Positions 1 to 8,900 of a stretch of 9,846 nucleotides of DNA are shown here, piece by piece. Origin of the DNA: Acidiphilium sp. CAG:727 (GTDB lineage: Bacteria; Bacillota; Clostridia; Christensenellales; Borkfalkiaceae); NCBI GenBank assembly GCA_000437515.1, contig FR898481.1, forward strand, positions 18,942-28,787, written 5' to 3'. A model generated the notes under the pieces. That model searched no databases. It saw only the letters and a list, made by a program, of their open reading frames with translations, and was not told the origin of the DNA. The position numbers and the translations under genes are program-made. Each line of letters begins with the position of its first letter. The stretch's first letter is position 1.

Positions 1-387
1 GTAATTCTGCCGTCCACTCTTTTATCCGTCGGCGCGCACGCGTTCAACGGAAATCCGAAGACGACCTTCTTTTTGGAGAGCGAAACCGTTCCCGAAGGGT
101 GGAGCGCGAGGTGGAATTCGGCGTATCGTCCCGTATATACGGGGTGTACGCTTTCGGAAGACAAAACTTACGTTGTATCTTTCGTTAAGACCGAAAATTC
201 GCTTATCAACGTAACCGAAAAGACGGCGGCGGGCGATCCCGAAAGAGCGGGCTATACGTTCGGCGGATGGAAACTCGTTGCCGAAAACTCCGAAGAGGAT
301 ATAATTTATAAATCGTCGGAACTTGCGGCCGTTGCGGACGGAAGCAGACTCGAGGCGATATGGAACGAAAACACACAGGTCGGATAA
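1..387 (+). CDS. C-terminal end of a BspA-type leucine-rich repeat surface protein with an InlB B-type module (5' end outside window)
   Basis: The frame is open from the first base, giving 128 codons before TAA, so this is the end of a longer gene. The first visible residues (ILPSTLLSVGAHAFNGNP) match the BspA/LRR_5 pattern in which 'LPSS...IG..AF.G' marks one repeat. The next stretch (PEGWSARWNSAYRPVYTG) resembles the conserved segment that closes such arrays in gut Firmicutes. The last part, with AGYTFGGWKL and a final AIW, looks like one InlB B-type (Listeria-Bacteroides) module. Proteins of this type are usually secreted or surface-attached adhesins; the signal peptide is not visible here. 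No LPXTG motif or C-terminal membrane segment is seen. The gap to the next gene is only 40 bases and has no terminator, so co-transcription is possible. Family assignment is by pattern recognition; the exact ligand is unknown. Confidence 0.85.
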   Translation, partial: VILPSTLLSVGAHAFNGNPKTTFFLESETVPEGWSARWNSAYRPVYTGCTLSEDKTYVVSFVKTENSLINVTEKTAAGDPERAGYTFGGWKLVAENSEEDIIYKSSELAAVADGSRLEAIWNENTQVG

Positions 388-410
388 TTCGACCGAATAC
401 CAAAGTTTAC

Positions 411-416
411 AGGAGG
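411..416 (+). promoter_or_regulatory. Ribosome binding site AGGAGG for the 1757-residue lipoprotein
   Basis: AGGAGG is a perfect Shine-Dalgarno core, 11 bases before the ATG at 428. It supports that start and contrasts with the much weaker site in front of the second lipoprotein gene. No convincing promoter is seen in the 40-base gap. Confidence 0.9.
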
Positions 417-427
417 TTTACTAATAT

Positions 428-3400
428 ATGAATAAATTCAAGAAACTTCTTATCGCAATTTTGTTTGTCGCGTTGACTTTTTGCGTCGCCACGGCGTGCG
501 GCGAAAAAAAGAGCAACGCGGTTAAAAACAAATTCGTAGTTTACGGCGATCAGGTAGTTACGGTAAGCGGCTCGGCGGGCAAGGATATAAAATTCCCCGA
601 AGACCCGTTAAGAAACGGCTATCTTTTCGACGGCTGGTATACCGACGAGGCTTTTTCGGGCGACCCCGTAACTTCGGGTAAGTACGACGGCAAAACCGTT
701 TATTACGCGAAGTGGGCTGTCGCCTGCAGGATAGAATTCGACGTCGACGGCGGCGTTTTGCCCGTCGGATACGTTCTCGTCAAAGAGGGTTCGACCGTTC
801 TTACTGCGGTTGCCGATTATTCGCCCGTGAAAGGCGACTTGAAATTCGGCGGCTGGTTCTTGGACGACGAAGCCCTCGCCGACGATATAGTCGCAACCGA
901 ATCGGGGCTTACGATTACGGCAAAATATAAAGCCGCGTTCACGGTGAACGCCGCTTTTGAAGCGCTCGAAGGCGCCGACGAAGTAAAAGCGGGTTATATC
1001 AAAGATTACGCTTTTGTCGGCGATAATCTCGAAGATTACGCCGCCGTTCACGGTTTTACCGCCGAAAACGCCGACGAATTCACTATTACGGAAAACGCTT
1101 CCGAAAACGTATTCGACGTGACTTACAGCCGTAACAGATACAACTATACGGTTTACGAATATTATCCCGACGGGAGTTATTCCGACCCCGAGCAGAGAAG
1201 ATATTATTACGAGGCGGACGTTCCGGTTCCGACTAAAACGTTGTCTTACGAGGGTTATCTGTTCGTCGGTTGGGCGACGCGCAAAGACGCGGCTTATAAC
1301 GAAGCGTTAAAGGGCGAAACTTTCAGAATAGACGGCGACGTAACGTTGTACCCCGTATGGGATCGCGGATATTCGGATATGTTCGGCGGCGGAGATTATA
1401 TATTCGTCGATCACGAAAATCCGAATAAGGTAACTCTCCGCAGAGGAGGGGTCGATATTCCCGGAGAATACGACGAAGATTTCGAGTTATACTTTTTCAA
1501 AAACGAAGACGAGTCGTTCAGCCTTAAAGTTACGCTCGACGAAGAAACCCACAGATTTATTTTCTACGCTTTAAGAGGCGGCACGTATTACCTTTGGGAT
1601 ACGACCGTAAAAGAGGAGAATAAAGAAAATTCCGAAGTTTACATCGACCTTGACGATACGAACAAGATAACTTACGGATCGAGAGTAGACGGCGATAAGT
1701 GGCTTTATAAAGGCACTTACGAAATCACCTCCGACGGAATGTACCGCGCCGCTCTTAAAAACGCCGAAACGCAGGAAGAAACGACTATAACCTTCCTGCT
1801 TGCGACGAACAGCGCAACGGGTAATACCGTATTCCGTATACGCGGCGACGAGTACCTTTACGGCTCGCTTGCCCGCAGACTTAATTATTATCCGCTTATC
1901 TCGCTCGACGGTTTCGGCAACGCGACTATCGTTACGACTTCGCAATCTTACGCTTATTTTTACGAGATAAAGGGCGACGTGGTAACGCTTGCTTCTACGG
2001 CAGGCGACTCGGTCGTTATAAAGATAAAAGATTACGACGGTAAAACCGGTTACGACTTTTACGATAAAGACCTCGACGTTAAAATGTTCTGCGAAGCGCC
2101 CGCGAAGTTGACTGCCGAACTCACTCTCGACGGTTGCGAAACCGCGCTATATAAGTTCAACGACGAAACGTATACCGGTACTTATACGGCTGTGGCGTCT
2201 TTGCTCGGCGGGAATATCATTACCGTAAAAACTCAGATAAACGACAAGACGGTAACTTACGTATATCGTTCTTACGATAAAGTTTTAAGCGGCAGAGTCG
2301 TCGCGGTAATGTTCGTCGAATGCGGCGAAGATTATAAAGAAAGTTATTTCGTTGACGATACCGGCAGCATAAAGAACAAGCAGGTTCTCGTAACCGAAAA
2401 CGGTACGGCGAAATTCTACGAAGTAAAAGATTCTTCGAGCGGATTTGCAGTCGCTTCCGAAGGAACTATAACCAAAAACGCAGACGGCTTCTATACGTTT
2501 ACCGCAAACGCCGAAAAGACGGCGGAGTGGGCGGCGGTCAAGTCGAACGAACGCGTTTTCGGTACGTTCTATACGGGCAAATATAACGTCTATTACTTCC
2601 TCGAAGAAGACGGAGTAAAGGCGGCGTCCACTACCGATTACGTAGTCGAAGGCGGCGCGACGGTAAGACTCGTTTCCGCATTCGGCATCTATACTACGAA
2701 GGACGGAGAAACCGTTGCGGGACTCGCAAGCATACAGAAAACTTATATAGCTATAACCGACGGTTCGAAAAATTACTATTTCGGTCTTAAAGAAAACGAC
2801 AGTTCGCTTACCTTGCTCGATAAGGCTCCTATGGTACTTACCAAGCGTTATCTCAAAGACGGTAAGGCGACGACCGATTCGAATTCCAGACTTACTCTTA
2901 CCGGTAAGAAGACGGGCGACGCTTACGACGCCGTTTACAGCGTTACGACTGACGGCAACACCGCGTTACACGAAGGTCTTGCCAAACCCGAAACTCTCGT
3001 TTACCCCGGCGGACTTACTCTCGAATTGTACACGTTTACGTCGAACGACGACGCTTATAAGTTCAGATTCTATATCTCGCAGGGTTCTACGATTTACGGA
3101 ACGGTATACTACTATAATTACTACGCCGTAGCCGATACGATCGTTTTCGCCGAAATCAGCGCGCTTGACGACGGCGACATCGAAAACGACGGCGTAACGC
3201 TTAAATTTATATATGAAAACGGTAAAACCGCGCTCGAATACGGCGACGGAACGAACGTCTATAAAGGCTCGTTCGACACCCGCGTCGAAACGGCGAAAGA
3301 CGGAACGGAAACTGTCGTCGCGGGACATCTCGTCAAAGCGTTCGGCAAGGACGAATATACGATAACTGCGTATAATTTCAAATCGGCGGACGGCGGACAC

Positions 3401-5701
3401 GACTTTACTTTCACGCTTTTGTCCGACAAATTCCGTATAAGCGCGGAAAACGCCGAATATACGGGCGAAGGTAAAGAAAAACTCGAACTCGACGGCGCGA
3501 CGCACGTTGCGAGATACACCGATAAAAACGGAAAACAATCTTACGCTTACTATATCGTAACTTCCGGAGTCCTCGAAACGGACGGTAAGGCGATAATGAC
3601 CGCCGTCGGCGATACTACCGTTATATTCGACGTCAAATCGGATATGACTATGGAAAAACGCGGTAACGAAGCGGGCGGTTACGTCGTAGTCGATAACGGC
3701 AAGTTGTCCGGCGTCGCGGTCAAATTAGACGGACACGGTTCGGCGACGATCGTTTATTCGGACAAGGATAAAGCCGACGAAACCGCGACTTATACGATTA
3801 CGGATGATATAGTAACCGTAATGAAGGGCGAAACCCCCGTATATATCGGTAAAATCGGCGTTTATACCGAAAAAGGAAAGGATTATCCCGCGTTGAGGCT
3901 TGACGTAAAAGGCACGGTCGGGGCGTATCTCGATCAGACGGATCTTTCCGTAATCGTTCTCGACGACAACGGCAACGCTACCAGATATTCGTCTTACGGC
4001 GCGAAAGAAATCGGTTATTACTATATGATCGACGACGGAGTGTTCTACTACGCCGACAAAGAACTTACCAACGCGTATATGTACGTCGTTGACGGTAACG
4101 TCGTTCGTTCGTCCGACTTCTTCGCTTCTTATTACGCTTCCGATTTCGCTTCGGTCGTATTCTATACGAACGGTATAGTAAGATATAACAATAATTCCGA
4201 AAACGATAAGTACTACACTTACGACGAAGTCACGCATACGGGCAGACTCTATACGAAAGCCGAAAGCGGAGATAAAAACAGATACGGATATTCTTACGAA
4301 GGATTCAGTCTGAATAAAAACGACAAGGGCGAGTACGATACGCTTACTTATAACGACGGGAATAAAGAGAGAACTTATTACTACTTCAACCGTCAGTATA
4401 TAACCCTTACCGACGCGACCGGCAATAAGACTCTTGAATTCCAGCCGACGGGTCTTCCCACTTTCACCGTAGAAGCGACGCTTACTACGAAAGTTACGAC
4501 GAAGGACGAAAACGGTAAAGAAGTCGTTAAGTACGAAAAGCAGTCTTATTACGTGATTTTGACTTACGACAAAGACGGCGAACCGCATACTTACCTTGCG
4601 AAAGGCGTTCCCGGACAGGTAAACGGCAGCGTCTATACCTACGTTTACACCGAACAATACGATTTAACCGCCGATTTCGGAGCGAAAACGTTCTCGTTCA
4701 CGCCCGACACGTATAAGCGTTCTTTCCGCGCTTACGATTACACGTACCTTTATCTGCTGGCTAACGGTTATCAGTTGGAATCGCAATACGGCGTTATGCA
4801 GATCGTAGAAAACGTCGAAGGCGGAGTAAGCAACTATACTATATCCGGGGCGTTCAAATATTTCCCGGAACTCGACGCCGAAGGCAAGCCCGTCAAAAAG
4901 GATAATAAGACCGTCGTCCGCGACTTTACGTTTGAGAACGGCAAGTTGTCCAAAGCAGGATACGCAAACGGCAGATACGGTCACTCTTACGTTGCCGAGT
5001 TCGTGGTTGACGGAGAAACGTATCACATGACGTTCTATCTTATGCCTTCGGGAACTTTCCAGAAGGGTATCTACGCTTATCAGATAGCGTACGTAACGAA
5101 AGTTACGGATAAGATTACCGTAGACGCCGCAAACGACACGGTATACTTCAAAGAGAAACTTATATACTCCGGAAGCAGAGTTTCCAAGGGCAAAGGCGAA
5201 GACGGAGCCGCTTTATATTACGAAGTCGGCGACGAATTCCTGCCGTCGCTCCGTTATAACGGAGAAATCGTAAACGCCTACTTTACGGAATTCAAAGACG
5301 GTTCGTGGCATTTCGCGTCGCTGGTATATAACGAAAAACCGAGCGGCGTCGATTATCACTACTATTATACCCCCGCTCTCGACGCGGACAAAAACGAAAT
5401 CGACGGCGGAACGGTGCTCAGAACGAGATATTATTATGCGACGACCGGAGATAAAGATAAAGTGTATTTCCTCGTTGACGACGATTACAACGTAGTAAAA
5501 GTGCTTAGCGTAACTTTCTACGGCGACGAAGAAACTACGGCTGTCGCCGGTTGTAAAAAGACGGGCGAAAACGTATTCGAAATCGTAGCAGTGGATAAAA
5601 CTTACGTCTTAACGTTTACGAAAGAAACGGGCGAAGACGGCGCAACGATTATAAACGTCGCTATGACCGAAAAGGCCGCCGACGCAGAAAACGCTGCCTG
5701 A
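428..5701 (+). CDS. Very large (1757-residue) InlB B-repeat lipoprotein with tyrosine-rich beta modules
   Basis: The protein begins with a lipoprotein signal peptide: K3/K5/K6, a hydrophobic core at about 7-20, and the lipobox-like ATAC with the lipidated Cys at 24. It should be exported and anchored to the outer face of the membrane. Residues 36-96 form an InlB B-type module (NGYLFDGWYTD...YYAKW), 99-169 a diverged one (KFGGWFLDDE), 170-235 a MucBP-like stretch, and 236-312 another InlB module ending in YPVWD. Residues from about 313 to the end are rich in Tyr, Asp, Lys, Gly and Thr, with alternating polar/hydrophobic strands. A loose motif L-x-L-D-G-x-x-x-A-x recurs, for example LDGFGNATI near residue 493, LDGHGSATI near 1100 and LDDNGNATR near 1178. 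There is no catalytic motif, LPXTG or C-terminal membrane helix. The gene ends before a strong terminator. Function is not recognised; a surface binding or adhesion role is inferred from the architecture alone. Confidence 0.95.
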   Translation: MNKFKKLLIAILFVALTFCVATACGEKKSNAVKNKFVVYGDQVVTVSGSAGKDIKFPEDPLRNGYLFDGWYTDEAFSGDPVTSGKYDGKTVYYAKWAVACRIEFDVDGGVLPVGYVLVKEGSTVLTAVADYSPVKGDLKFGGWFLDDEALADDIVATESGLTITAKYKAAFTVNAAFEALEGADEVKAGYIKDYAFVGDNLEDYAAVHGFTAENADEFTITENASENVFDVTYSRNRYNYTVYEYYPDGSYSDPEQRRYYYEADVPVPTKTLSYEGYLFVGWATRKDAAYNEALKGETFRIDGDVTLYPVWDRGYSDMFGGGDYIFVDHENPNKVTLRRGGVDIPGEYDEDFELYFFKNEDESFSLKVTLDEETHRFIFYALRGGTYYLWDTTVKEENKENSEVYIDLDDTNKITYGSRVDGDKWLYKGTYEITSDGMYRAALKNAETQEETTITFLLATNSATGNTVFRIRGDEYLYGSLARRLNYYPLISLDGFGNATIVTTSQSYAYFYEIKGDVVTLASTAGDSVVIKIKDYDGKTGYDFYDKDLDVKMFCEAPAKLTAELTLDGCETALYKFNDETYTGTYTAVASLLGGNIITVKTQINDKTVTYVYRSYDKVLSGRVVAVMFVECGEDYKESYFVDDTGSIKNKQVLVTENGTAKFYEVKDSSSGFAVASEGTITKNADGFYTFTANAEKTAEWAAVKSNERVFGTFYTGKYNVYYFLEEDGVKAASTTDYVVEGGATVRLVSAFGIYTTKDGETVAGLASIQKTYIAITDGSKNYYFGLKENDSSLTLLDKAPMVLTKRYLKDGKATTDSNSRLTLTGKKTGDAYDAVYSVTTDGNTALHEGLAKPETLVYPGGLTLELYTFTSNDDAYKFRFYISQGSTIYGTVYYYNYYAVADTIVFAEISALDDGDIENDGVTLKFIYENGKTALEYGDGTNVYKGSFDTRVETAKDGTETVVAGHLVKAFGKDEYTITAYNFKSADGGHDFTFTLLSDKFRISAENAEYTGEGKEKLELDGATHVARYTDKNGKQSYAYYIVTSGVLETDGKAIMTAVGDTTVIFDVKSDMTMEKRGNEAGGYVVVDNGKLSGVAVKLDGHGSATIVYSDKDKADETATYTITDDIVTVMKGETPVYIGKIGVYTEKGKDYPALRLDVKGTVGAYLDQTDLSVIVLDDNGNATRYSSYGAKEIGYYYMIDDGVFYYADKELTNAYMYVVDGNVVRSSDFFASYYASDFASVVFYTNGIVRYNNNSENDKYYTYDEVTHTGRLYTKAESGDKNRYGYSYEGFSLNKNDKGEYDTLTYNDGNKERTYYYFNRQYITLTDATGNKTLEFQPTGLPTFTVEATLTTKVTTKDENGKEVVKYEKQSYYVILTYDKDGEPHTYLAKGVPGQVNGSVYTYVYTEQYDLTADFGAKTFSFTPDTYKRSFRAYDYTYLYLLANGYQLESQYGVMQIVENVEGGVSNYTISGAFKYFPELDAEGKPVKKDNKTVVRDFTFENGKLSKAGYANGRYGHSYVAEFVVDGETYHMTFYLMPSGTFQKGIYAYQIAYVTKVTDKITVDAANDTVYFKEKLIYSGSRVSKGKGEDGAALYYEVGDEFLPSLRYNGEIVNAYFTEFKDGSWHFASLVYNEKPSGVDYHYYYTPALDADKNEIDGGTVLRTRYYYATTGDKDKVYFLVDDDYNVVKVLSVTFYGDEETTAVAGCKKTGENVFEIVAVDKTYVLTFTKETGEDGATIINVAMTEKAADAENAA

Positions 5702-5713
5702 ATAACTTAAACG

Positions 5714-5759
5714 AAAAAGTTTCGTTGCGCCGATTTGGTCGGTACGACGAAACTTTTTT
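5714..5759 (+). terminator. Strong intrinsic terminator after the 1757-residue lipoprotein gene
   Basis: AAAAAGTTTCGT (5714-5725) pairs perfectly with ACGAAACTTTTT (5747-5758), and T5754-T5759 forms the U-tract. The apical part continues with a wobble pair, a G-C pair, one C/A mismatch and CCGA (5730-5733) against TCGG (5739-5742), closing a five-base loop. The A-run on the 5' arm would give a U-run on the other strand, so it could work in both directions. It begins 12 bases after the stop codon. Confidence 0.93.
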
Positions 5760-5762
5760 GCA

Positions 5763-5907
5763 ATGCCGGGCAAGTCTGACGGCGTATTTTCAGACTAAGA
5801 CAAGGCGTGCGAACGGGTTAATACTTGACGTATAAGCCGCAAGCAGAACGAAGTATTAGTCAAAAATACGTCGTCAGACCATGGTTCGTATTATTCTTGT
5901 CTGGCAT
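5763..5907. other. Structured element with nested inverted repeats and a possible pseudoknot (candidate RNA or MITE-like element)
   Basis: This occupies most of the 231-base gap between the two lipoprotein genes. The outer arm ATGCCGGGCAAG (5763-5774) pairs with CTTGTCTGGCAT (5896-5907) with two G-U pairs. The second arm, 5775-5790, pairs with 5863-5878 with one G-U and no mismatch. The third arm, 5816-5826, pairs with 5851-5861 with two G-U pairs. Two bulges left unpaired, 5807-5814 and 5884-5891, are also complementary to each other (eight pairs, two of them G-U), which would make a pseudoknot. All non-Watson-Crick positions are G-U when read as plus-strand RNA. A competing hairpin, AGTCTGA (5773-5779) with TCAGACT (5790-5796), is also possible. 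No flanking target-site duplication, no clear promoter and no coding function are seen. It could be a palindromic mobile element or a leader RNA for the next gene; I do not recognise a known family. Confidence 0.6.
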
Positions 5908-5920
5908 AAAAGAAAATGAA

Positions 5921-5926
5921 AGAAGA
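5921..5926 (+). promoter_or_regulatory. Weak ribosome binding site for the second lipoprotein, setting its start at 5933
   Basis: AGAAGA lies six bases before the ATG at 5933, in a purine-rich stretch. This ATG is chosen over an in-frame TTG at 5825 because it opens directly on a lipoprotein signal peptide (MKKLL...), whereas the extra 36 codons lie across the structured element and would put charged residues before the signal. Confidence 0.6.
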
Positions 5927-5932
5927 AAACCT

Positions 5933-8900
5933 ATGAAGAAATTATTGGTATCGGCGGCGGCTTTAACGCTGATTTTATTCTGCGTAACCGCGTGTTCGGA
6001 TAAGGGAAAAACTCATACTCACGTTCCGACTCATCACGACGCCGTAGCGGCTACGTGCGTTACGGAAGGGTCGGTTGCTTACGACGAATGCGGCGAATGT
6101 CATAAGAAATTCGACGAAAACGGAAATGAATTGACGGAAGTTACGATTTCGATCGATACGACTGCGCACAATCTGTCGGATATTGCTGCGAATCCCGCAA
6201 CATGCGCCGAAACGGGCAACGTCGCGTACAGGCATTGTTTGCTTTGCGAAAAGAATTTCGAAGAAGACGGCGTAACCGAAATCGTCGACGTAATCACCGC
6301 CGAAGACGCTGCGAATCACGCCGACCTCGGCGACCTTATCGGCGCTGTCGCTCATACGTGTACCGACGACGGTACCGTCGCGCATTATCACTGCGCGGGT
6401 TGTGATAAAGACGTTGCCGAAGACGGCAAAACCGTACTTGAAAGCACGGTAAACCACGCCGATCCGGCGCGACATTCTTTGACGCATATTCCTGCCGAAG
6501 AATCGACCTGTACCGTCCGCGGCAATACGGAATACGATTATTGTTCGCAGTGTAAGAAGAATTTCGATGAAAACGGCAAAGAACTTATCTCCGTCGAAAC
6601 GCCGCTTAAAAATCATACTTTGGGCGAATGGATAAGCGAAAAAGACGAACATTACAAAGTATGTTCGGGTTGTAACGGTAAATTTCAAAGCGGCGGGCAC
6701 GATTACGGAGCGAACGCCGAAGCCGACGATATAAAATCAGACCACTACTATACGTGTTCCGTTTGCGACTATAAAAAACGCGAAGAACATAAAATCGACG
6801 ACGACGGCGTATGCCCGGCTTGTTCTGCCGAACGCGCGGTATGGAATAAGTCTTATTCGGGCGTAATCGTAAATACGGACGGCAAAATATCGGTTGCGAA
6901 AAATCCGGTATTTGCTTTCGGGGTAAACGGTAATTCCCGCGGGGCGGCGGGTTGCGTTTTTGAAAAAACCGACGGAATAGAATCCGTATACGACGGCAAC
7001 GGTAATCTGACGGGCAGAAATCTTATTTCGGGCACTGTAATCGGCGTAAGATACGAAAATAAATCGCTCGGAAAAGTTAAAATAGTTTATTCGTATTACC
7101 TCGCCGAAGAAAAGACCTTAAACGGCAACGAGTGGGGCGAGCCGTCGCTCGTTACGAAAGAAATTTTCGGATATATCGACGGCGCGAACGGCGTAATTTT
7201 CCTGCCGTCGGGGGGGGGGGGGGGGGGTTTTTTTCTTTCTCGTGCTGGGTATTCGATTTTGCTCGTTCCGTCGGATGTTCCCGTCGCCGCCGATAAATTT
7301 TCGACGTTTAATTTCGATTATTCCGGCGATAACTCGTTGTATATCGAATATAACTTAAAAGACGATAAAGTCGGAGTGTATTGTAAGAACACGGCTAACG
7401 ACGATATTATCGCTACGTATATCGGCGTTACGGTTACCGATTTCGACGATAACGCCGTGGCGGTTGCCGATTTCGCTACCGCGAAAGCGATAATCGTAAA
7501 AGGCAAAGACGGCAAGGCTCTGGCGAAATACGGTTACGACGAAGAAAAGAAAAAGGTCGTCGGACTCGACCTTTACGCCGGCAAATACAGCGGAGATTAC
7601 GGATTGCTTTTCGTTGACGGTTTCGGTAACGCCGTCGTAGATAATCAAAAAGGCAGGTATTGTATCGCAGGTTTTGAAAATTATAATCTCGGAATATATA
7701 TTTACGGCGACGATAAAACGGTAATAAACTACTACGAAATTCTCGCCGATTCGTCGGCGTATACCTATACGGGTAATCGCCCCGAAATAACCGTTACGTT
7801 CAATCTCGGTAATTTCGGCGACGACTTCACGGTAAATGTCGTTAAAAACGTCGCGTATACGCTTCCCGGCGTAACGCCGACCGATAGCAGGTATTTATTT
7901 AACGGTTGGAAATATAAAACGACCGACGGCAACCTTACTTATCGCGCGGGAGAATCGGCGTCGTTTACGGGCGACGTCGAACTCGTCGCAGATTGGAAAA
8001 TCAAACCTGTCGTTACGGTCGATCTCGGCGGCGACAACGTCGTAAAGATATACGCGATCGAAGGCGAAAACCTTTCGGATATTCTCGCAAACGTCAAAAT
8101 ACCCGAAGGCGAAAAGTTGAAATATTGGTCTGTTGACGGTAAAGCGGTCGGCGAAGGTATGACCGTTACTTCCGATATGACGATAATAGCGGTCTATAAG
8201 GCGAAATACGCGCTTAAAGTCGTTTACGGTAACGGACTTGAAGATAAAGAATATACTCTTTTCGAAGACGAAACGACGAATATCGTCGTTCCTGCCGATG
8301 CGAACGGCAAAAGGTTCGCTTATTGGTATACGTCTGAAGACGGCGGCGCTACGGAGAGCGCCGAATTCGAAGTCGGCGGAGTATTGACGAACGATACGAC
8401 GGTTTATTGTCGTTGGAAGGATTTGTTCGCTTACGCGGGCAGTTATAAAGGATTGAGATTAAAAGCCGAGAACGGTAACGCCTTCGTCGCGGAATTGTCG
8501 TTCGGAATGACCGCCGACGACGAAGGAAATATCGTCGGACTCGGCAACGGAACGGCGACGAAATATAACGGCGCGTATCTCTGCGACGGCAGGCGATGCG
8601 ATTTCGATAACGACGCGGCGTATGAAAATTACGATATAAGCGCCGTATTAAGCGGCGACGTTATAATTTATTTCCGGGTAAAGGGCGATGCGGTTCCCGC
8701 TTCGGCGAAAGCAAGCGCATGGGGCGACGGTCTGTATAAATTATCGAAGTGTACTTACGACGACGGCTCCGAAACTTGCGCGTTCTATTGCAACGGCGAG
8801 ATTTACGGAAACGTGAGTTTCGTCGCGTACGACGATAAAGCCGTAGAAATCACTTCCGTAAGCGACGTATATAACGCGTCGTTCGCATATATCCTCGACG

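Noticed and set aside
73..75. TTG as a start for the first gene
   Set aside because: The frame is open from base 1 and the upstream residues form a recognisable leucine-rich repeat, so the gene begins outside the window.
387..398. Small palindrome ATTCGACCGAAT just after the first stop codon as a terminator
   Set aside because: The stem is only five pairs around a two-base loop and no T-run follows.
3725..4657. A 310-residue minus-strand open frame within the first lipoprotein gene
   Set aside because: It is a shadow of the repetitive codon use on the plus strand, with no recognisable domain or ribosome binding site. The other minus-strand frames are the same.
5889..5894. TATTAT as a -10 promoter box for the second lipoprotein gene
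   Set aside because: No acceptable -35 box is found 16-18 bases upstream. TTGACG at 5825 also lacks a matching -10 at normal spacing.
5881..5919. A 12-codon reading frame (MVRIILVWHKRK) just before the second lipoprotein gene as a leader peptide
   Set aside because: There is no Shine-Dalgarno sequence before it, and it lies within the 3' bulge and outer arm of the structured element; it is most likely chance.
5825..5932. In-frame TTG extension adding 36 residues to the front of the second lipoprotein
   Set aside because: The ATG at 5933 opens exactly on a lipoprotein signal peptide with a purine-rich site before it. The extension lies over the inverted-repeat element and would bury the signal.
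6014..6553. CRISPR-like or recent tandem DNA duplication for the His/Cys repeats
   Set aside because: Similarity is at protein level with diverged DNA; there are no identical repeats or unique spacers.
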